In this document: positions 51,375 to 64,000 of the stretch, in pieces | How positions within the stretch are numbered: position 1 is the stretch's first letter | How the letters are laid out: every line of letters begins with the position of its first letter | NCBI GenBank assembly: GCA_905160935.1 | Contig: CAJHZI010000884.1 | Span: forward strand, 1,139,501 to 1,203,500 | Direction of reading: 5' to 3' | From: Enchytraeus crypticus | Taxonomy: Eukaryota; Annelida; Clitellata; Enchytraeida; Enchytraeidae | DNA length: 64,000 nucleotides | Made by a program: the position numbers and the translations under genes | The notes under the pieces: model-generated | The model's database searches: none | What the model saw: the letters and a program-made list of their open reading frames with translations, nothing else | What the model was told of the DNA's origin: nothing

Positions 51375-54300
51375 TGAAGAGAGAAATTCATTTTTTTATA
51401 GTTACTTATAATACCATCAGAAAGTATTTACTAATTCATGATCCTTGGACTGATTCTGAAGATACTGAATTTGTGCTAGTTTTAATGGATATGATTATAC
51501 CTTGTGACATAATGTTAGAGTTAGAGACTGCACTGTGACTTGAGGTTTTCTCTTCCGGATGGGGCCTTAAAGACCCAGTTATGTGGTGTCAGGCCGAAGG
51601 ATAGATAACCTTAGGGTTCCATTTCCCATTTAACCCATCGGTGTCGACCCTATCGAAAGGGTAACTGAAAGAAACTTATTGGATTTTTTAAATTTGTGCA
51701 CTATGACTTTGTTTTCATTGTGTTCGATGTTGTCTTAGGCGACAGTAACTCTCTAATTGTTTACGGTTATTGTTGTTAGTCGATGAAAAAGAGAGACCCG
51801 AAACTGTGCAATACTTTAGATAAGGAAAAGTATTACCAGCTTAAAACTTTGTGCTGTGATAAGTCAAACTGCTCGTTCGTCTAAAAAAAAGGTCGTCTCA
51901 ATACATACATGCATGTGCTTTATGCATTGCACTTAAATTTACTACTATTTTATATTCAATGCATCGACACTACGTTAACTAAAAAAGATTCAGTTAAATT
52001 CAATTTGTCTAATATTACATCTAATCTAATTTAAGCTAATGTGAATGATCCGTGTACCCTGTTTATCTAGTGCATATGCTATAAATTTAAGAAGAATTAG
52101 CCTTACAATATAAGCATGTTCACGCTAGTTCACGCTAATTCACGAAAAGCATGAGGTTCTCGATCATTCTATTCTCTACCTCCTGATCTTCGCTCATGTT
52201 CTACTACTTCCTCTTTCCCTTGTAGGTTGAAAACACATTCTTCTCCGCCATAGATTGTTTTCATCTAGCCTGACTATTTTTTGATCACCGGACCGGAACC
52301 GTTTAGGATCTTTCTTCTTTCGACTAGAAAATGTTCAATATCGAGGTATCGGATATTTCAGTAAATTGTTTGAGAGGTTTACTGCCATTTATTTGAGTGA
52401 CTTTTCCTGTTTCACGAAAATATGAGAATAAGAGGTCTTCTTTTTTATTTTTTTTAAATTAAAAGAGATTGTCTTCTTAAACATAGATAGCATATACTAA
52501 ATTCAACCTTTTTCTTGTTAATTTAACTTAAGATAAAAAAGATGTTCAAAATGTAAAACAATCATTCTCAATTAAATACTGCGATTTTAATTAAAGGCAT
52601 TGCATTATAGCATTTTTGCAGTTAAAGTGTTAAAGAGCCAGAAAGAAGAAATCAAATGTTTTTATTGAAGACAATAACAACATTTGATTTCTACATCGTA
52701 TTTTCTTTGACCCTAACATCATGAATAATAATAATAATAATAATCATCATCATCATCATCATCATCTTCATCATCATCATTTTAAAAATATCAAAATGTT
52801 CACATGAACACTAATCCGTAGGAAATATTCCAGGAAAAAGATTTTTGCAAATGGCTATCAAATTTAATTACAGAATTACAATCAGCGTATATGCTTTATT
52901 AGATCAAACTGGTATTAAACATGAAGACAATTATTTTGTAATTATTATCCTTAATAACTAGGACAGGTTAGTGCTGTTACAACAGAGCATCGGTATTATT
53001 AACATTCCGAAGCAATAACTAAATGTAAAAACGCTGCAAATTTAAAGGAAAAAATACCAAGAAAAGGACGGGTATATCAGAAACCGAGTTATTGAACAGA
53101 CATGAACTTAGTCGCAACAAAACACACAAGCTATCGTAGTATCTTCAGAAAATAAGTATGACATATCTTAATATCAGAAAATGTATGGTAGAAAAATGAA
53201 GAATATACAGCAGTATTATCACAAATGCAGGAATTATTTAATATCATAGATACAATTTTTGTACAGTTACGTACACATTACACTCTACATGACATTTGAA
53301 TAAGCGCTGAACAACTCTAGTACGTTTCTCAGTTAATTCGACGGTTGCGATTGAAAATGTATCATGTATTTATTAGGACAAATTAATGATAAAATATTTA
53401 TACTCTTCTCCGTGTGGTGTCCGGGCTGTTTGAAGAATCGACCAACCGGTGACTACGTGTCGAAGAGGACGACTAAAGCAATAAGATCCAAATTAATGTC
53501 AGAAAAATCATTCGGTTGGTAAGCATCTTGGCTCCATACATTGCTACAATTTTTTTTAAACAAACGGAAGAGATTATAACAGATTGACTGATGAAAATAT
53601 GGTATGGGACCGACAGGGGTGGAGATGGTCTATTCGTATCCCAAACCTAGTTAAACTAGGCATTAAAGAGATGATGACGCTATTGAATGATATAACATTT
53701 AAACTACGAACACCAATATTTAATTAAGTAGGATCGATGCTCCAAATATATTAATTTATTAATGTAGATTTTTAGTTTTATTACAATTACAATCTTCCAA
53801 GAAATGAGAATCAAATTAAAGTGTGCTTTAAGAACTAAATATGACAAATCTGACGTATTGACGAACTAAGGAAAAAACAATGCAACAAAAAACCATTGAT
53901 ATCTCAAAAGTAACCGTAAACTGCAAGCATTCAGATCAAAATAATGAGAAAAACGTTCATTCAAGATGTCAATTACGAAGGAATATGCAACAAAAATGAT
54001 TAAAAAGGCAGTCATTCGACGCTAATCCTATTCGTTGATTTTTCTTTATAGTGAATCAGGGTAATGACTCTAAGGAACGAAAGTAAAAGATCAAGCTAAT
54101 CTTTTTCTCTCTAAGTGCACTGCCTCTTGGCAGGTCCATGGCATATAACTCCTCCAAATATTTCTATTCTCTGCCTTTCTCTTCATATCAACATATGAAG
54201 TAATTATCAAATCATCCACCATCTCAAGTCTCGGTCTTCCCCTAACATTTTTCTTCCATTTTTACCTCAGCTACCTCGTTCAGCAAAGCCATTCCTTCTT

Positions 54301-57300
54301 AGTACATGACCCATCCAGTTCTTCTTTCTATTCCTTATGTTATTAATCAATTGACTCTTTATGCCAAACCTATTTAGAACTTCTTCATTCGTAATTTTGA
54401 CAATCCATTTGATCTTCTCCATTCTTCTCGATTGCCACATTTCGAATGCTTCTAGTTTCTTAATATCGTCCTTTCTTAACGACCATATTTCACGACTGTA
54501 CAGTGGCGTGGTCCATAGTAAAGTACTAACAATCTTTATCTTCGTGACTTTCTTCAAACTTTTTGTTAGTAATTCTTTCCTCAAAGTAAATGCTTCTTTT
54601 GCTTGAGCAATTCTACACTTTATTTCTGTTCCATATTTCACATCTTTTGTTAATGTGCGTCCTAAATATCTGTAACTCTATACCTGTTCTAACTTCGTAT
54701 GGTCCATTTCTATATTAACTCTTCCTCCTTTTCTAGATATTCTTGTCACTTTGGATTTTTATATCAATTTTCATTCCACACTTTAATGCAGTACTGTTCA
54801 GGTCATTCATAATTTTCCGCAAACCCACTTGCTATCAATCATACCTTCTTGATCTTCGGCAAATCTTACATCCTTCACTAGTTAACCAGAAATTTTTATT
54901 CCTTCTTCAATGTTATCCATTTCTTCCAGCATAACTGCCTCTGCGTAAATGCTAAATAGAAGTGGTGACACTCAACAGCGTTGTGTTATTCCCATTCCTA
55001 TTTCTCCATTTTTGGTAACTCCTGTTGAACTTTGATAATTGTCTTTTGATTCATGTACAGATTCGTAATTAATCTTCTATCTCTTCAGTTCACTTCAATT
55101 TCTCTCAAAAGTAATAGAAGCTAACTCTAACGTAACATTTTAAAAATGAAAAATGAAAGCTGGAATATCAATTTTCTTTCTGAATTTTTATGCTCCGATC
55201 ATTGTAAATTAAATTTAAGCAATGCCATCATCACATCTACTGGTGACTTTAAATGCAATAGTGAAATGGTAAACCAATTAAAAAACTTAATTACTTTACA
55301 TTAATTAAATTGTAAGAATTATCAGAATTGTAATGGATATGTGCTCTACTAAACCTCAGAGGAGATTCAATTCTATAGGAAATACAAAAATAATTACTAA
55401 AAGTAATTTTTAGTCATTAATTACTAAAAGACATTGAAAGATTTCCGAACAACGTTCATAGAGGTAAAACCAGAACTTACGAAGACGATTCCCTAAATCA
55501 TTGTAAAACGAGGAATAAATGTATTGTTCGATTCCTCAAATATTCCCCAATAAATACACATCACGCTTAACGAATCCAGGCTAAATATATGCATTAAATT
55601 TGAGTCGAACACTGACAGAATTTAAATGTTTAAATCCCTTAACCGCAACGAGAAAGTTGAAGAAAAAAAAGATTTTCTCAACAAACGAGTAGAGACTGCA
55701 CAATAGAGACATGCCTACTGGCAAATACTTCTTACTAATGAGTATGAGCAATAAGATAAATCGATATCATAAAAGTAAAATATTATTAACACTAATATTA
55801 AAATACGATTGCTAATATTAAATAGTAATATTAATACTCATATTATGGCAATTGAAGAGGCAACTAGTGTATAAGCACACAATATGCCTGATCCAGAGGT
55901 ACAGAGTGGTCATCTAGTATTGATATAGAGACAGAGAAGTAATATACAGCGGGGTAACATCAGAATAGGAGTGATTAATCGTGAGATTGAAAGACATGTG
56001 GAGTTGTAAACATAAGAAATATTAAAGTACTAACACGTTCAACATTGAATTAGTTTATACTGAATACTACAGAAAGACCTTTCGTCTTGGAGTCACTATA
56101 GAAGTGATAAATTTTATCGCCACTTTGGCCGTTGAATATAGTGACGTGGTATCAACGACAATACTGTCAATGTTCAGATATTTGACTAGATTATTACAAT
56201 GACTATGATCATTACAAAGACTAATCTACAACACAATTACATCGTTTATCTTAAACCGCAGAGCTATTTCAGCCGGCTAAATTTAACATAGAGGTTAAAT
56301 TACAGTATATGCTGCTACAACTATTTCATGCAATCCACTAATTAATACAAACAATCAGTGTAATACGAAAAATAATAATTCAATTAAAAGCAAAATCTGC
56401 GCAAACTAAAATCTTTCAGTATAATAAAACTATTACAACAACTGCAGAAGGAGAGTAATTTGAAAATTTTATACATCATTACTGCACTCAACTTTCAAAT
56501 GATGTAATGTGCGAGTATTGAGTTAAGTGCATCTATTGCTGAATAGATTAACCTTATTCACGTAGACAATTTCTGGCAATAATAATACTTGATCAAACCA
56601 TGCGATAATTTGTAGTAGGAGGTAAAAAATACCACCCAACAAGAAGATAACTATAGCAACGAATTGCCGTATTAAGAATTAAATGTGAAATAATCGTTAA
56701 TTGTGCATTTTACCGACATTGATAAGTACTGGAAGACTATGAGATAGAACAACAGTAGCATACCCGCACAATTAACAGAAAGGGAGAGAGAGAGAGAGAG
56801 AGAGATAAAGAGAGAGAGAGAGAGAGAAGAGAGAGAGAGAAATAAATAAAACCAGAAACTATGCTCCAAATAATACTGTACAAAATAAATACGATAACAG
56901 AACCTGGACAATAGCATAACCTATCATTTAGAGATTGTCAAGCAAATGTCTTTAAACAAATTGTCTATCTTTCTTAACAGCAGATAATGATTGCTTTCCT
57001 TATGTTAGTTTGTGACGTCATATAGGTATTAGCCGATGTTTCCTATCATTATAAACATGGAAATCTTGTGCGACCTTTGAGAGTCGTAATCTCTGTAAAC
57101 ATTCAACTTTAAACAATAAACCGGGAACAGGCGATGCAGAAGTTCTGGAAGAATATATAGAAGTAGCTGAAGGAGCGGATCCACACAATCTCTACCCGGA
57201 GTAAGGGATAAAATTCAGCACGAAAAACAATGAATATCCATACTAAACATTCATTTTCAAAAGTTTAGACAATATGTAATGAGAATTTGTATATTAAACA

Positions 57301-59128
57301 TTTTTTGTTTTTCGTATTGCAGTCATTGAGCAGGGCATTATAAATCTCTCTCTGAAACTTAGGGAGGGATTTATATTTCAATATATAAACTGCGTAATCC
57401 CTCAGTTTATACACTTTTATATAATCAACTTCGCTTTGCTATCACATATAAGCAAATTTTTCCAGATAAGTATTTTAAAGGGGGAGATCGATCCATCACT
57501 CGTCTTTAAGGATCCGCTACAGGGCGATGAAATGAGGAGGAAGAAAATTGTTCTAAATGTTCGGCAGCTGTCGACCATCACGACTGGTCTCACTATCGAA
57601 GCTCGCCTGTTTTCTCAGAACGCGACCGTTCTGAATCGAGTACTGACTGTGTATAGAAGAGGCGCCGCTTGGCTTTCGTTCAAATCTTTCCTCGTCAAGT
57701 CCCACTCGGAAAGCATTTGCTACACGAATCTGGAAGAAACGAAACAAAACTAAACGTAAACTAAATGAAGATAACCGGAAGTAAACTAAAGAAGTTAACC
57801 GGAACTAAATTTTGATAGACAAATAAACAACGGTATGTAAATCGAAAGACTAACGAATGATTGAGGTATACTACATCAAACAAGAAGTTACATTGAAACT
57901 GAAGTAAAATTGTAATAATTTAATAACGTAACTGCTCCGAAATTAATTAAATGATACAAACTTAAATTAAAGCAATCTAAATCAAAATAGGCAACAAAAA
58001 GTTAAGGAAGAATGATATGAACTACTAAAACCAAATAATCTGAACAAAAATCAGCATAAATATACGAATAAATATGGGACAATGGGACTTTATAAAATAT
58101 GCAAGTAAACTAAATCATCATCTTCTTCTTCCCTTAAATCCCAGTTTAACTAGAGTCGTGGTACCAGTAGACTGTCTCAAATCCTCTTTGTCCTACATCA
58201 TATCATCAGCCAATCACCTATTTGAGCCTTTTTCATTCGTTTAAATTTTTGTAGCAATTTTCGGGAGCCTAGGCGCTCAAAACCCGAATACCCTTTCTGA
58301 CGTTGGTATTGATCTTAGTGCCTTAGTCGCCTTCTATGACAAGTGCAGTCACCGGTTGGTCAATGCTTAAAACAACCCGGACACAACACGGGGACCCCGG
58401 GCACAACACGGGGAATGCAAGTAAACTAAATAAGGTTAAAATTTAACTTTTATTAGAGAAAAGTCTATTGATGAAAAAGTTATCCCTAAAATGGCTAGGT
58501 CCTTGAAAATTCAAGTATAGCTTTTACCCAGTGAAATATTACATCAGTAGTATTATCCCTTTTAGAAAATTCTCAGTTCCCGCTTAGTCGCCTCTTATGA
58601 CATGCTTCTAAATCAATCTTATTATTAGTTTTGACTTTTCTTCAGGATATGTTTATATTTTATCAATGTCAAACTAACGCAAAAATAATTTTGACAGAAA
58701 TATCTTGAATAGTAATCTGCGATTTTTTCCTTCTGATTTACTAAAACAGTTGCCTAGGACAAAGATGGCAATAGCGGAAACGGCAGAAAAATATATCCAA
58801 AAGGGCTTATAAAAGCGATTACCAAAATGTTAACGTTAATTTAAACCACAACTATATTCACTAACACTAGATCCTAAAATAATCTAACCTATTATTATAA
58901 ATTTGTAAGCAATTTATCAAACTACTAGCCCTGAAAAATATAAGCGATTCAAACACAACATGGTAACCATCCTCGATGACAGATGATCGAAGACAACGCC
59001 ATATTCTCCTAATAGACAATATTATGGCATCATCTTATGATGGCATCATCTTATGTAACATCTCATTTAGAACTAACTAAAGGACACACTATGACTATGT
59101 CGACAGCACACGGCAACAATGACAGCTA

Positions 59129-59161
<33 letters not shown>

Positions 59162-61000
59162 TTCCCATATCGCGCCTTCAGCCTTCCTGGCATCAGCGAT
59201 GGGAACGAGGCAGTTGCAAGATGCCATCCTTCATAAGTGCTCCCTTTCTGTCGATAGATCCATTGACGTTGCGTTGTCAGTTTGGTTCAAAAGCCTCACC
59301 TCCAGTGCTCCACCTTCTACCTCAGTCAGTAACCAGAAATCATGGGACCGTCCTATAGTGGATCGGATTTATAACAGTCTGTTAGAATCTCAGTCCAATG
59401 CAGTAGACAGAGCACGACTCCTAGCTGTATCAACCAAAAGAAGCAGCGACTGGCTTAACGCTCTCCCTGTTGCTTCTTGTGGGCTTTTTAGAAAAAAAAA
59501 TTACATCAGTAGTATGAAGGCAAGTACAATGAGGCGATTCGAGTAGCCGTTAGTTTCCGTTTAGGGGCGAAAACTTGCGAGCCTCACATGTGCCCCTGCG
59601 GTCATGATGTCGACGCTTTAGGTCTCCACGTCCTCTCCTGCAAATGAAGCTCAGGTAGAATGTCTCGCCATCACAATTTAAATAACTTAATATGGCGAGC
59701 ACTTTCAAGAGTAGGCATCCCTTCCTCTAAGGAACCAAGTGGGTTGTCCAGATCAGACGGCAAGCGTCCGGTCGGCCTGACTTTAGTGCCCTGGTGCAAC
59801 GGTAAATGTGCCGTATGGGACGTCACGGTCATTGACACTATGGCAAACTCCTACCTGAATACGACTTCAGTCACAGCCGGTGGAGCTGCTGTTCATGCCG
59901 CCTCTAGGAAGTTGAATAAATACCGTGATCTGTCCTTAGGATATGAAGTTGTTCCTGTGGCCATTGAAACCATGGGCCGGATGAATCCCGAAAGAGTTGA
60001 CTTTATCAATGGCATAGGCAGACTTATTGCAGAGCAAACCGGCGATAAGCGTGAGACATCTTTTCTTTGGCAAAGGCTTTCCATGACTTTGCAAAGATTT
60101 AATGCAGTCTGCTTCAACAATTCTTTTAAGCCGATTGATGACCTCGAGTAGCCGGGCGGCGATTCGGCACGTATTGCTTGAATCGTTTTTATTAAACCCC
60201 AGGTTCTTTACCCCGGGGTAAATTTATAATAAAAAAAATAAAAAAATAAAAATAAAGGTTTAGCGTCCGTTTCCTCATCCAGGGACGATGTCAGGGACGT
60301 CTCCAACGTCCTCAGCTCTTCTAAAGTATAACTACAAAGATTAGACAATATAACACGTCCGTTATATCCAGACTCCAGGAACCGCTGATGAACCTATCTG
60401 AGCTATCTCTCATTGTTTCCTACGCATCCAAGTCGTTTGCTTTAAAGAAATCGACAACAACGCTTCGATATTTTCAGTACAGTGACTTCACAACAAAAAA
60501 TAACAACTTTTTCCTAACAGAGCAATTTATTCATAAAATTAAAAATTATTGTCAACGATATAGGCCATAGTACTAAGCCTGCTATAAAGCTTTAATCCAC
60601 GAATTAGTAAAATCATTTTTAAAAGATCTACCATAGGAACATCTCTCTACACCAGGCAATATTGCCCTCAGCTCTTGTCAAGTTTAAGAATGAATTGTAA
60701 TGATAAATAAGGTAAAGAAATGGTAATGATAGTAAGGTAAAGAAATGGTAATGATAAATAAGGTAAAGAAATGGTAATGATAAATAAAGTAAAATTAAAC
60801 GTTGCAATTAATAGTGAAAACGAAAAGTAAAGGAATGATCCTTTACAGCACGGTATCCGTTAAGAAATGCGGATCTGACGGTAAAAAAACAAAAAATGTA
60901 CAGTTTATTGCAAAACATAATGATACACGGAACTTTCCAACAATAACATATGCAATAAGTGCGTCACACAGAGAATAACGAGGAAAAAAAAATATACACA

Positions 61001-61075
<75 letters not shown>

Positions 61076-63955
61076 TGTATATATATAATAGCAGATAGAG
61101 GTAGAAGACCTGATGCTGAAGCCTGGAGAGTCCACGGATCCACAGGATCTGCCCTCTCTGTCCCGCGTCATCAGTCAGCGTGTCCTCCTCCGCCTCCTTC
61201 TCCAGCTGCTCTATCTCCTGAGGCGAGGCAGCCCCGAGCACGAGGTTCTTGGGCAGGCGATGAGTGGGCACACACGTGATCAACTGCTCGTTCAATCAAT
61301 CAATTGTTCAATTGAAAGAATTGTTAATTAACTAATTACTTAAAAAGATAGATTAATCAATAAATTATTAAATCTATAAATTAATAATAATGAAACTTCA
61401 TTTTAGCGTGCCTTATCCCTATTCGGGGTCGATACGAAGAGGACTGGATAGGAAATTAATAAATCTATAAATTAATAAAAATCAAATAAGTTAATAAAAT
61501 CAAATCAATAAGTTAATCGGCAATAACATAATAAAACAGTGAATCAATGAAACAATCAATCAGGCAATCAATTAGTTAATCAGTCAGTCAAGAAGTGCAA
61601 TTACTCATTTAGTTAATTTATCAATTAGGTCATCACATAGCAAAGCAACATTTCAATAAAAAATCAGACGTTCAGTCAGCTAGTAAGGCATTTAATCAAT
61701 CAATCATTTGTCTTGGAAACACATTCAAACATTACTATGAAATTCAAATGGAGCTTTCAGGAACGGTTTAATCGATCCCGTATTCAGAGCTACACATATC
61801 AAACACGGGGTTGTAAAAGGCGCAGATAGAGAGACGCTTGAATTGTTGAGTGAACTCCAGTAAAGTATTTAACGTAATTACTATGAACCGACATGGATTT
61901 TTCATGTTTCACGCCAACCTGTTTAGTACGAGAACATATAGCAAAAAACTTTCAAACCGCTACTTCAACATTGGATGTTATACATTCACGACCGGAGAGA
62001 TTACTGGAAGAAGAATATTTGAAAGTCAAAAATCTAATTAATTCCTAACAAGAATAATCAAAGAAACAAAAACTTCAGTTGTCAGCTGCACATACCTGAC
62101 CCCATAGGAGTTCTCCCACGCCAAGAAATAAGCACCACAACCACTGGGCGGGGGTTAGACCTTTAGTGTAGAAGAAATGACCCCCGAACTGTATGATCAG
62201 TATCTGCAGTAGAAATATAGTGTGTCAGATAATAAAATACAATCTAATAAATGAGGGTTTAATGTACCTTCGATTATTGTGCTATAAAATGCAAGTATAA
62301 GCTTAAAAAAATTATCACTGGATTAGTCGATCTACCTATAGATGCGTAATTTTTTTCTTTAAAAAATGGAAAACAAGAAATACCGGTTCAAGTTTATACA
62401 TGAATAAATTTCATTTTAATGTTGAAAGATACCATTTCAAAAACCGATGCATTACTTGTTGGGAGTTACCTACCCTCTAATGCTGTAAATGCGTCTTCCC
62501 TAAACTCTTTTAAAAGGTGTCTGGAGGGTATTAATGTAAGCAAATACCTTAAAGAGTTAAGGGATTGTTCTATATCATTCTTTTATCTTCTGTATATGCT
62601 ACTTTCTATCATATTATCAGACTTTTAATTTTTTGTAAGTATTCTAGTGCTTTTACTGTTTTTAATTTAGAATTGTTATGTGTCAAATAGGTGCAGGAGC
62701 TAAAGTAATTTGTTTAATTGGCACTGTGGGCAGATATTTATGATATTGTTGATTGTCTTAATAATTATACTACATGATTCGCTAAATTTATCTTAGCACA
62801 TAATTAGGGCCCATACCAAGGATTTAATTGAAATAATTAATAATTAATGCAAATTTTTGCATTTTTAAATTCGGAATTTGTAAGTGCCACTTGTGGGCCT
62901 TTATTTCTTTTCATGCGCTCTAACTGTTTATTGCGAACGTCAACTGTGATATGTCTAAACTAAATGAAATAAAATAAATCTAAATATACAGGTGTCGAGT
63001 AAATTATCAACAGCGGGATCCTCCATAACTGAAATTCAAAAAGATGTAATAAACATAATTATTTAAAAAGCTAATTTATTCAAAATAGGGCTACAAAAAT
63101 AAAGATAAAACCCAACAAAAAAGTAATATTTTCTAGTTAATGAATCACTTTATTAGCTTATTATTGTAGTAGCGATGAAACTTGAAATTCAGACAAACTG
63201 AGAAAAAAGGGAAATTGAGAAAAAAAAAGTTTCTAAGGTGATCTAGTATTCACATCTCAAGTATCTATTGTAAACTATCATTAGTTTGTAGCATTGAAAT
63301 ATATAAATTTACTAGGAGTGGCTGGGTGACGCTAGTAGCTGACAGATGACGGGCTTTTAGAGTTACAGCAGTTAGTAAAATAGTCTATTACAATGCACCT
63401 CCCCTTCACAATAAATTGTCAAAAATAAGAATAAAAGAAAAAGTCTGGAAATCTGAACCCACAACATAATTTGAAGAACGTCTTATCAGTTGATGTCAGT
63501 AGTAGGATCGACTAGGCGCCAGAATGTTGTTCGATAAATGAGGGTTCAAATCCAGTGCTCGCCTCGTCATCAACTAACCTTAAAATTAGGTTACAGTAAA
63601 CATTAGCCTTTAGGCATTCTTTCCACTTAGCACAGTCTGCAGTCTTGTATTACACATACCTGAGCGAGCATGGTACAATATATACCTGAGCAAGCATGGT
63701 GCTACACATATCTAAGCAAGCAAGGTGATATGTATACCTGAGCTAGCATAGTGCCGACCCAGATGCCGAGGAAGACTGGATTACGACTGAGACCCTCCAC
63801 AACGTTGCGCTGACCGTGAATCTTTCTCGCGTTGATCTCGTTGAAGAGTGTCATCATGACGAATGTGTTGAAGATGATTGTAAAGTGCTGCGAGGGTTGA
63901 GGTAACGCCCCCTCCTTCTCTAACCGTCCATTATCTATGTCGAATATTTTTTCAC
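50479..63955 (-). CDS. Plasma-membrane calcium ATPase (PMCA), 3' part with alternative last exons
   Basis: Exons 63955-63738, 62203-62096 and 61283-61110, then either 57729-57553 or 50679-50479. Together they encode transmembrane segments about 8 to 10 and the cytosolic tail of a P2B-type calcium pump. Diagnostic blocks: [61 protein letters not shown] and [14 protein letters not shown], the last being the start of the calmodulin-binding site. The ATPase core lies upstream beyond the window's end. The gene exports calcium from the cell. Phase is 0 at the splice to both last exons, so they can replace each other. Confidence 0.92.
50838..50902. repeat. (GA)n with CAGA interruptions
   Basis: GAGACAGAGAGA-type microsatellite. 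Confidence 0.9.
51297..51372. repeat. (TA)n microsatellite
   Basis: TA array with two gtagcatata interruptions. 51373-52720 has no recognisable feature beyond a possible SINE-like segment at 51540-51660. Confidence 0.88.
52724..52780. repeat. (AAT)n-(CAT)n microsatellite
   Basis: AAT units followed by CAT units. Confidence 0.9.
53403..53660 (-). repeat. Dispersed repeat family B copy, reversed
   Basis: Starts tccgtgtggtgtccgggctg, continues gaagaatcgaccaaccggtg and ends cctagttaaactaggcatta. All blocks are in reverse order to 32870-33092. Confidence 0.75.
54104..55090 (-). mobile_element. Degenerate LINE fragment (RT C-terminal part and 3' end)
   Basis: On minus, broken frames give [32 protein letters not shown] and the intact 54641-54267 frame with [33 protein letters not shown] and [12 protein letters not shown]. 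These are typical of the RT-to-C-terminal region of animal non-LTR elements. It ends in the hairpin CTGCCAAGAGGCAG plus TGCACT and a GA/A-rich tail. This copy shows that the dispersed hairpin repeat is a LINE 3' terminus. Confidence 0.78.
55100..56770. other. PMCA terminal-exon interval, no gene seen
   Basis: AT-rich and unstructured. One short LINE-3'-end-like core at 55707-55725 (agacatgcctactggcaa). Confidence 0.45.
56781..56843. repeat. (GA)n microsatellite
   Basis: GAGAGA array with AAA interruptions. Confidence 0.9.
57553..57729 (-). CDS. PMCA alternative last exon 1
   Basis: 58 codons plus a stop: [37 protein letters not shown], then [12 protein letters not shown]. Resembles the IRVVNAF...S-I-H tail of animal PMCA. 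Acceptor CCAG, phase 0. Confidence 0.88.
   Translation of the reverse strand: MRVANAFRVGLDEERFERKPSGASSIHSQYSIQNGRVLRKQASFDSETSRDGRQLPNI
58125..58430 (+). repeat. Dispersed repeat family B copy, longest
   Basis: Runs from aaatcccagtttaactagag through gcctaggcgctcaaaacccg and ctttctgacgttggtatt to gacacaacacgggg, which is duplicated at its end. Confidence 0.78.
59128..60151 (+). mobile_element. LINE C-terminal fragment after (AAT)n
   Basis: An AAT microsatellite (59128-59158) precedes frames 59199-59546 and 59660-60151. They encode [29 protein letters not shown], a C-x-C-G zinc-like [20 protein letters not shown] block and [28 protein letters not shown], then a basic end. This is the familiar cysteine-rich C-terminal domain of certain invertebrate non-LTR reverse transcriptases. 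Stops and frame changes near 59545 and 59647 disable it. Confidence 0.75.
60225..60310 (+). repeat. A-rich run and SINE tail
   Basis: AAAATAAAA run followed by aaaggtttagcgtccgtttc and the ggacgatgtcagggacgtct block. Confidence 0.7.
60705..60795. repeat. 26-bp tandem repeat, about 3.5 units
   Basis: Units ggtaaagaaatggtaatgat plus aaataa. Confidence 0.85.
61009..61090. repeat. (TA)n microsatellite next to a PMCA exon
   Basis: Ends 20 bp below the donor site of exon 61283-61110, so it lies just inside that intron. Confidence 0.92.
61110..61283 (-). CDS. PMCA exon: C-terminal junction and calmodulin-binding start
   Basis: 58 codons, phase 0 to 0: [17 protein letters not shown], an acidic stretch, and [16 protein letters not shown] with the Trp anchor. 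Donor GTCTTC. Another copy of this splice choice exists in vertebrate PMCA genes (site C). Confidence 0.92.
61290..62090. other. PMCA intron, no gene seen
   Basis: CAAT/TAATCAAT-rich low-complexity sequence at 61290-61710. Nothing else recognisable. Confidence 0.5.
62096..62203 (-). CDS. PMCA exon: transmembrane helix about 10 region
   Basis: 36 codons, phase 0 to 0: [36 protein letters not shown]. Acceptor TGCAG, donor GTATGT. Confidence 0.92.
62410..62990 (+). mobile_element. LINE-type 3' end
   Basis: The frame 62419-62628 reads [20 protein letters not shown], the usual closing motif of Jockey/CR1-like reverse-transcriptase ORFs. A 3' UTR (tgtaagtgccacttgtgggc) and an AATAAAATAAATCTAAATA tail follow. 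Same family as 31540-32010. Confidence 0.6.
62991..63737. other. PMCA intron, SINE-like fragment
   Basis: 63490-63570 has gactaggcgccagaatgttg and gggttcaaatccagtgctcg, a tRNA-like A/B-box pair. The rest holds nothing recognisable. Confidence 0.5.
63738..63955 (-). CDS. PMCA exon: transmembrane helices about 8-9
   Basis: Starts in phase 1 after acceptor GCAG and reads [11 protein letters not shown], then [20 protein letters not shown] and [16 protein letters not shown]. Donor GTATAC. Confidence 0.93.
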
Positions 63956-64000
63956 CTGCGTGCAATAGGAATCAATCGATAAATTAATTTAACTTTAATT

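Overview
This window is animal nuclear DNA, AT-rich, with many TA, TG, GA and AAT microsatellites and several dispersed-repeat families. Three host genes can be read. A single-exon type II membrane glycosyltransferase lies on + (10715-12328). A six-exon matrix metalloproteinase lies on - (36675 down to 29425). The 3' part of a plasma-membrane calcium ATPase (PMCA) lies on - (63955 down to 50479) and has two alternative last exons. MMP plus PMCA with small exons and large repeat-filled introns indicates a metazoan. The repeat style suggests a marine invertebrate, but no phylum can be proven from the sequence alone.

The main object is a complete Polinton/Maverick element, a virus-like DNA transposon, at 12608-27733 (15,126 bp). 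Its 141-bp terminal inverted repeats are identical base for base, and it is flanked by a perfect 6-bp target duplication GTGAAT. From left to right it carries: a palindrome-rich non-coding end; protein-primed DNA polymerase B (+); an OB-fold-like small protein (-); retroviral-type integrase with chromodomain (-); a zinc-ribbon/phospholipase A2-like protein (-); the major capsid protein (-); a small virion-like protein (-); the minor capsid/penton protein (-); a coiled-coil/AT-hook protein (-); the packaging ATPase (-); an adenain-like protease (-); a hydrophobic glycine-rich virion-like protein (-); a protein with three phage-tail-fibre-type repeats (+); a two-helix membrane protein (-); an AT-hook protein (+); and a highly structured non-coding right end. 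The gene set covers replication, integration, capsid assembly, maturation, packaging and probably host contact, so it looks like an integrated virus.

Three features of the element are unusual. (1) All 12 AUG-starting genes have T followed by an A-run, often inside TATATAAA, joined directly to the ATG. (2) Palindromes lie 2-25 nt after the stop codons of at least seven genes. (3) Integrase and protease, the two enzymes downstream of structural-type genes, have no usable ATG for their full domains, and each overlaps the preceding gene in the +1 frame.

Region by region: 1-10.4 kb is microsatellites, a 1.4-kb non-autonomous hAT element (3537-4960), LINE 3' ends, and a GC-rich island with a 90-bp minisatellite. 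10.7-12.3 kb is the glycosyltransferase. 12.6-27.7 kb is the Polinton. 28-37 kb is the MMP gene, with a 724-bp hAT remnant and a 21-bp minisatellite in its first intron. 37-50 kb is intergenic DNA with tRNA-derived SINEs, a SINE fold-back and a broken LINE (45.6-48.9 kb). 50-64 kb is the PMCA 3' end with LINE and SINE debris in its introns.
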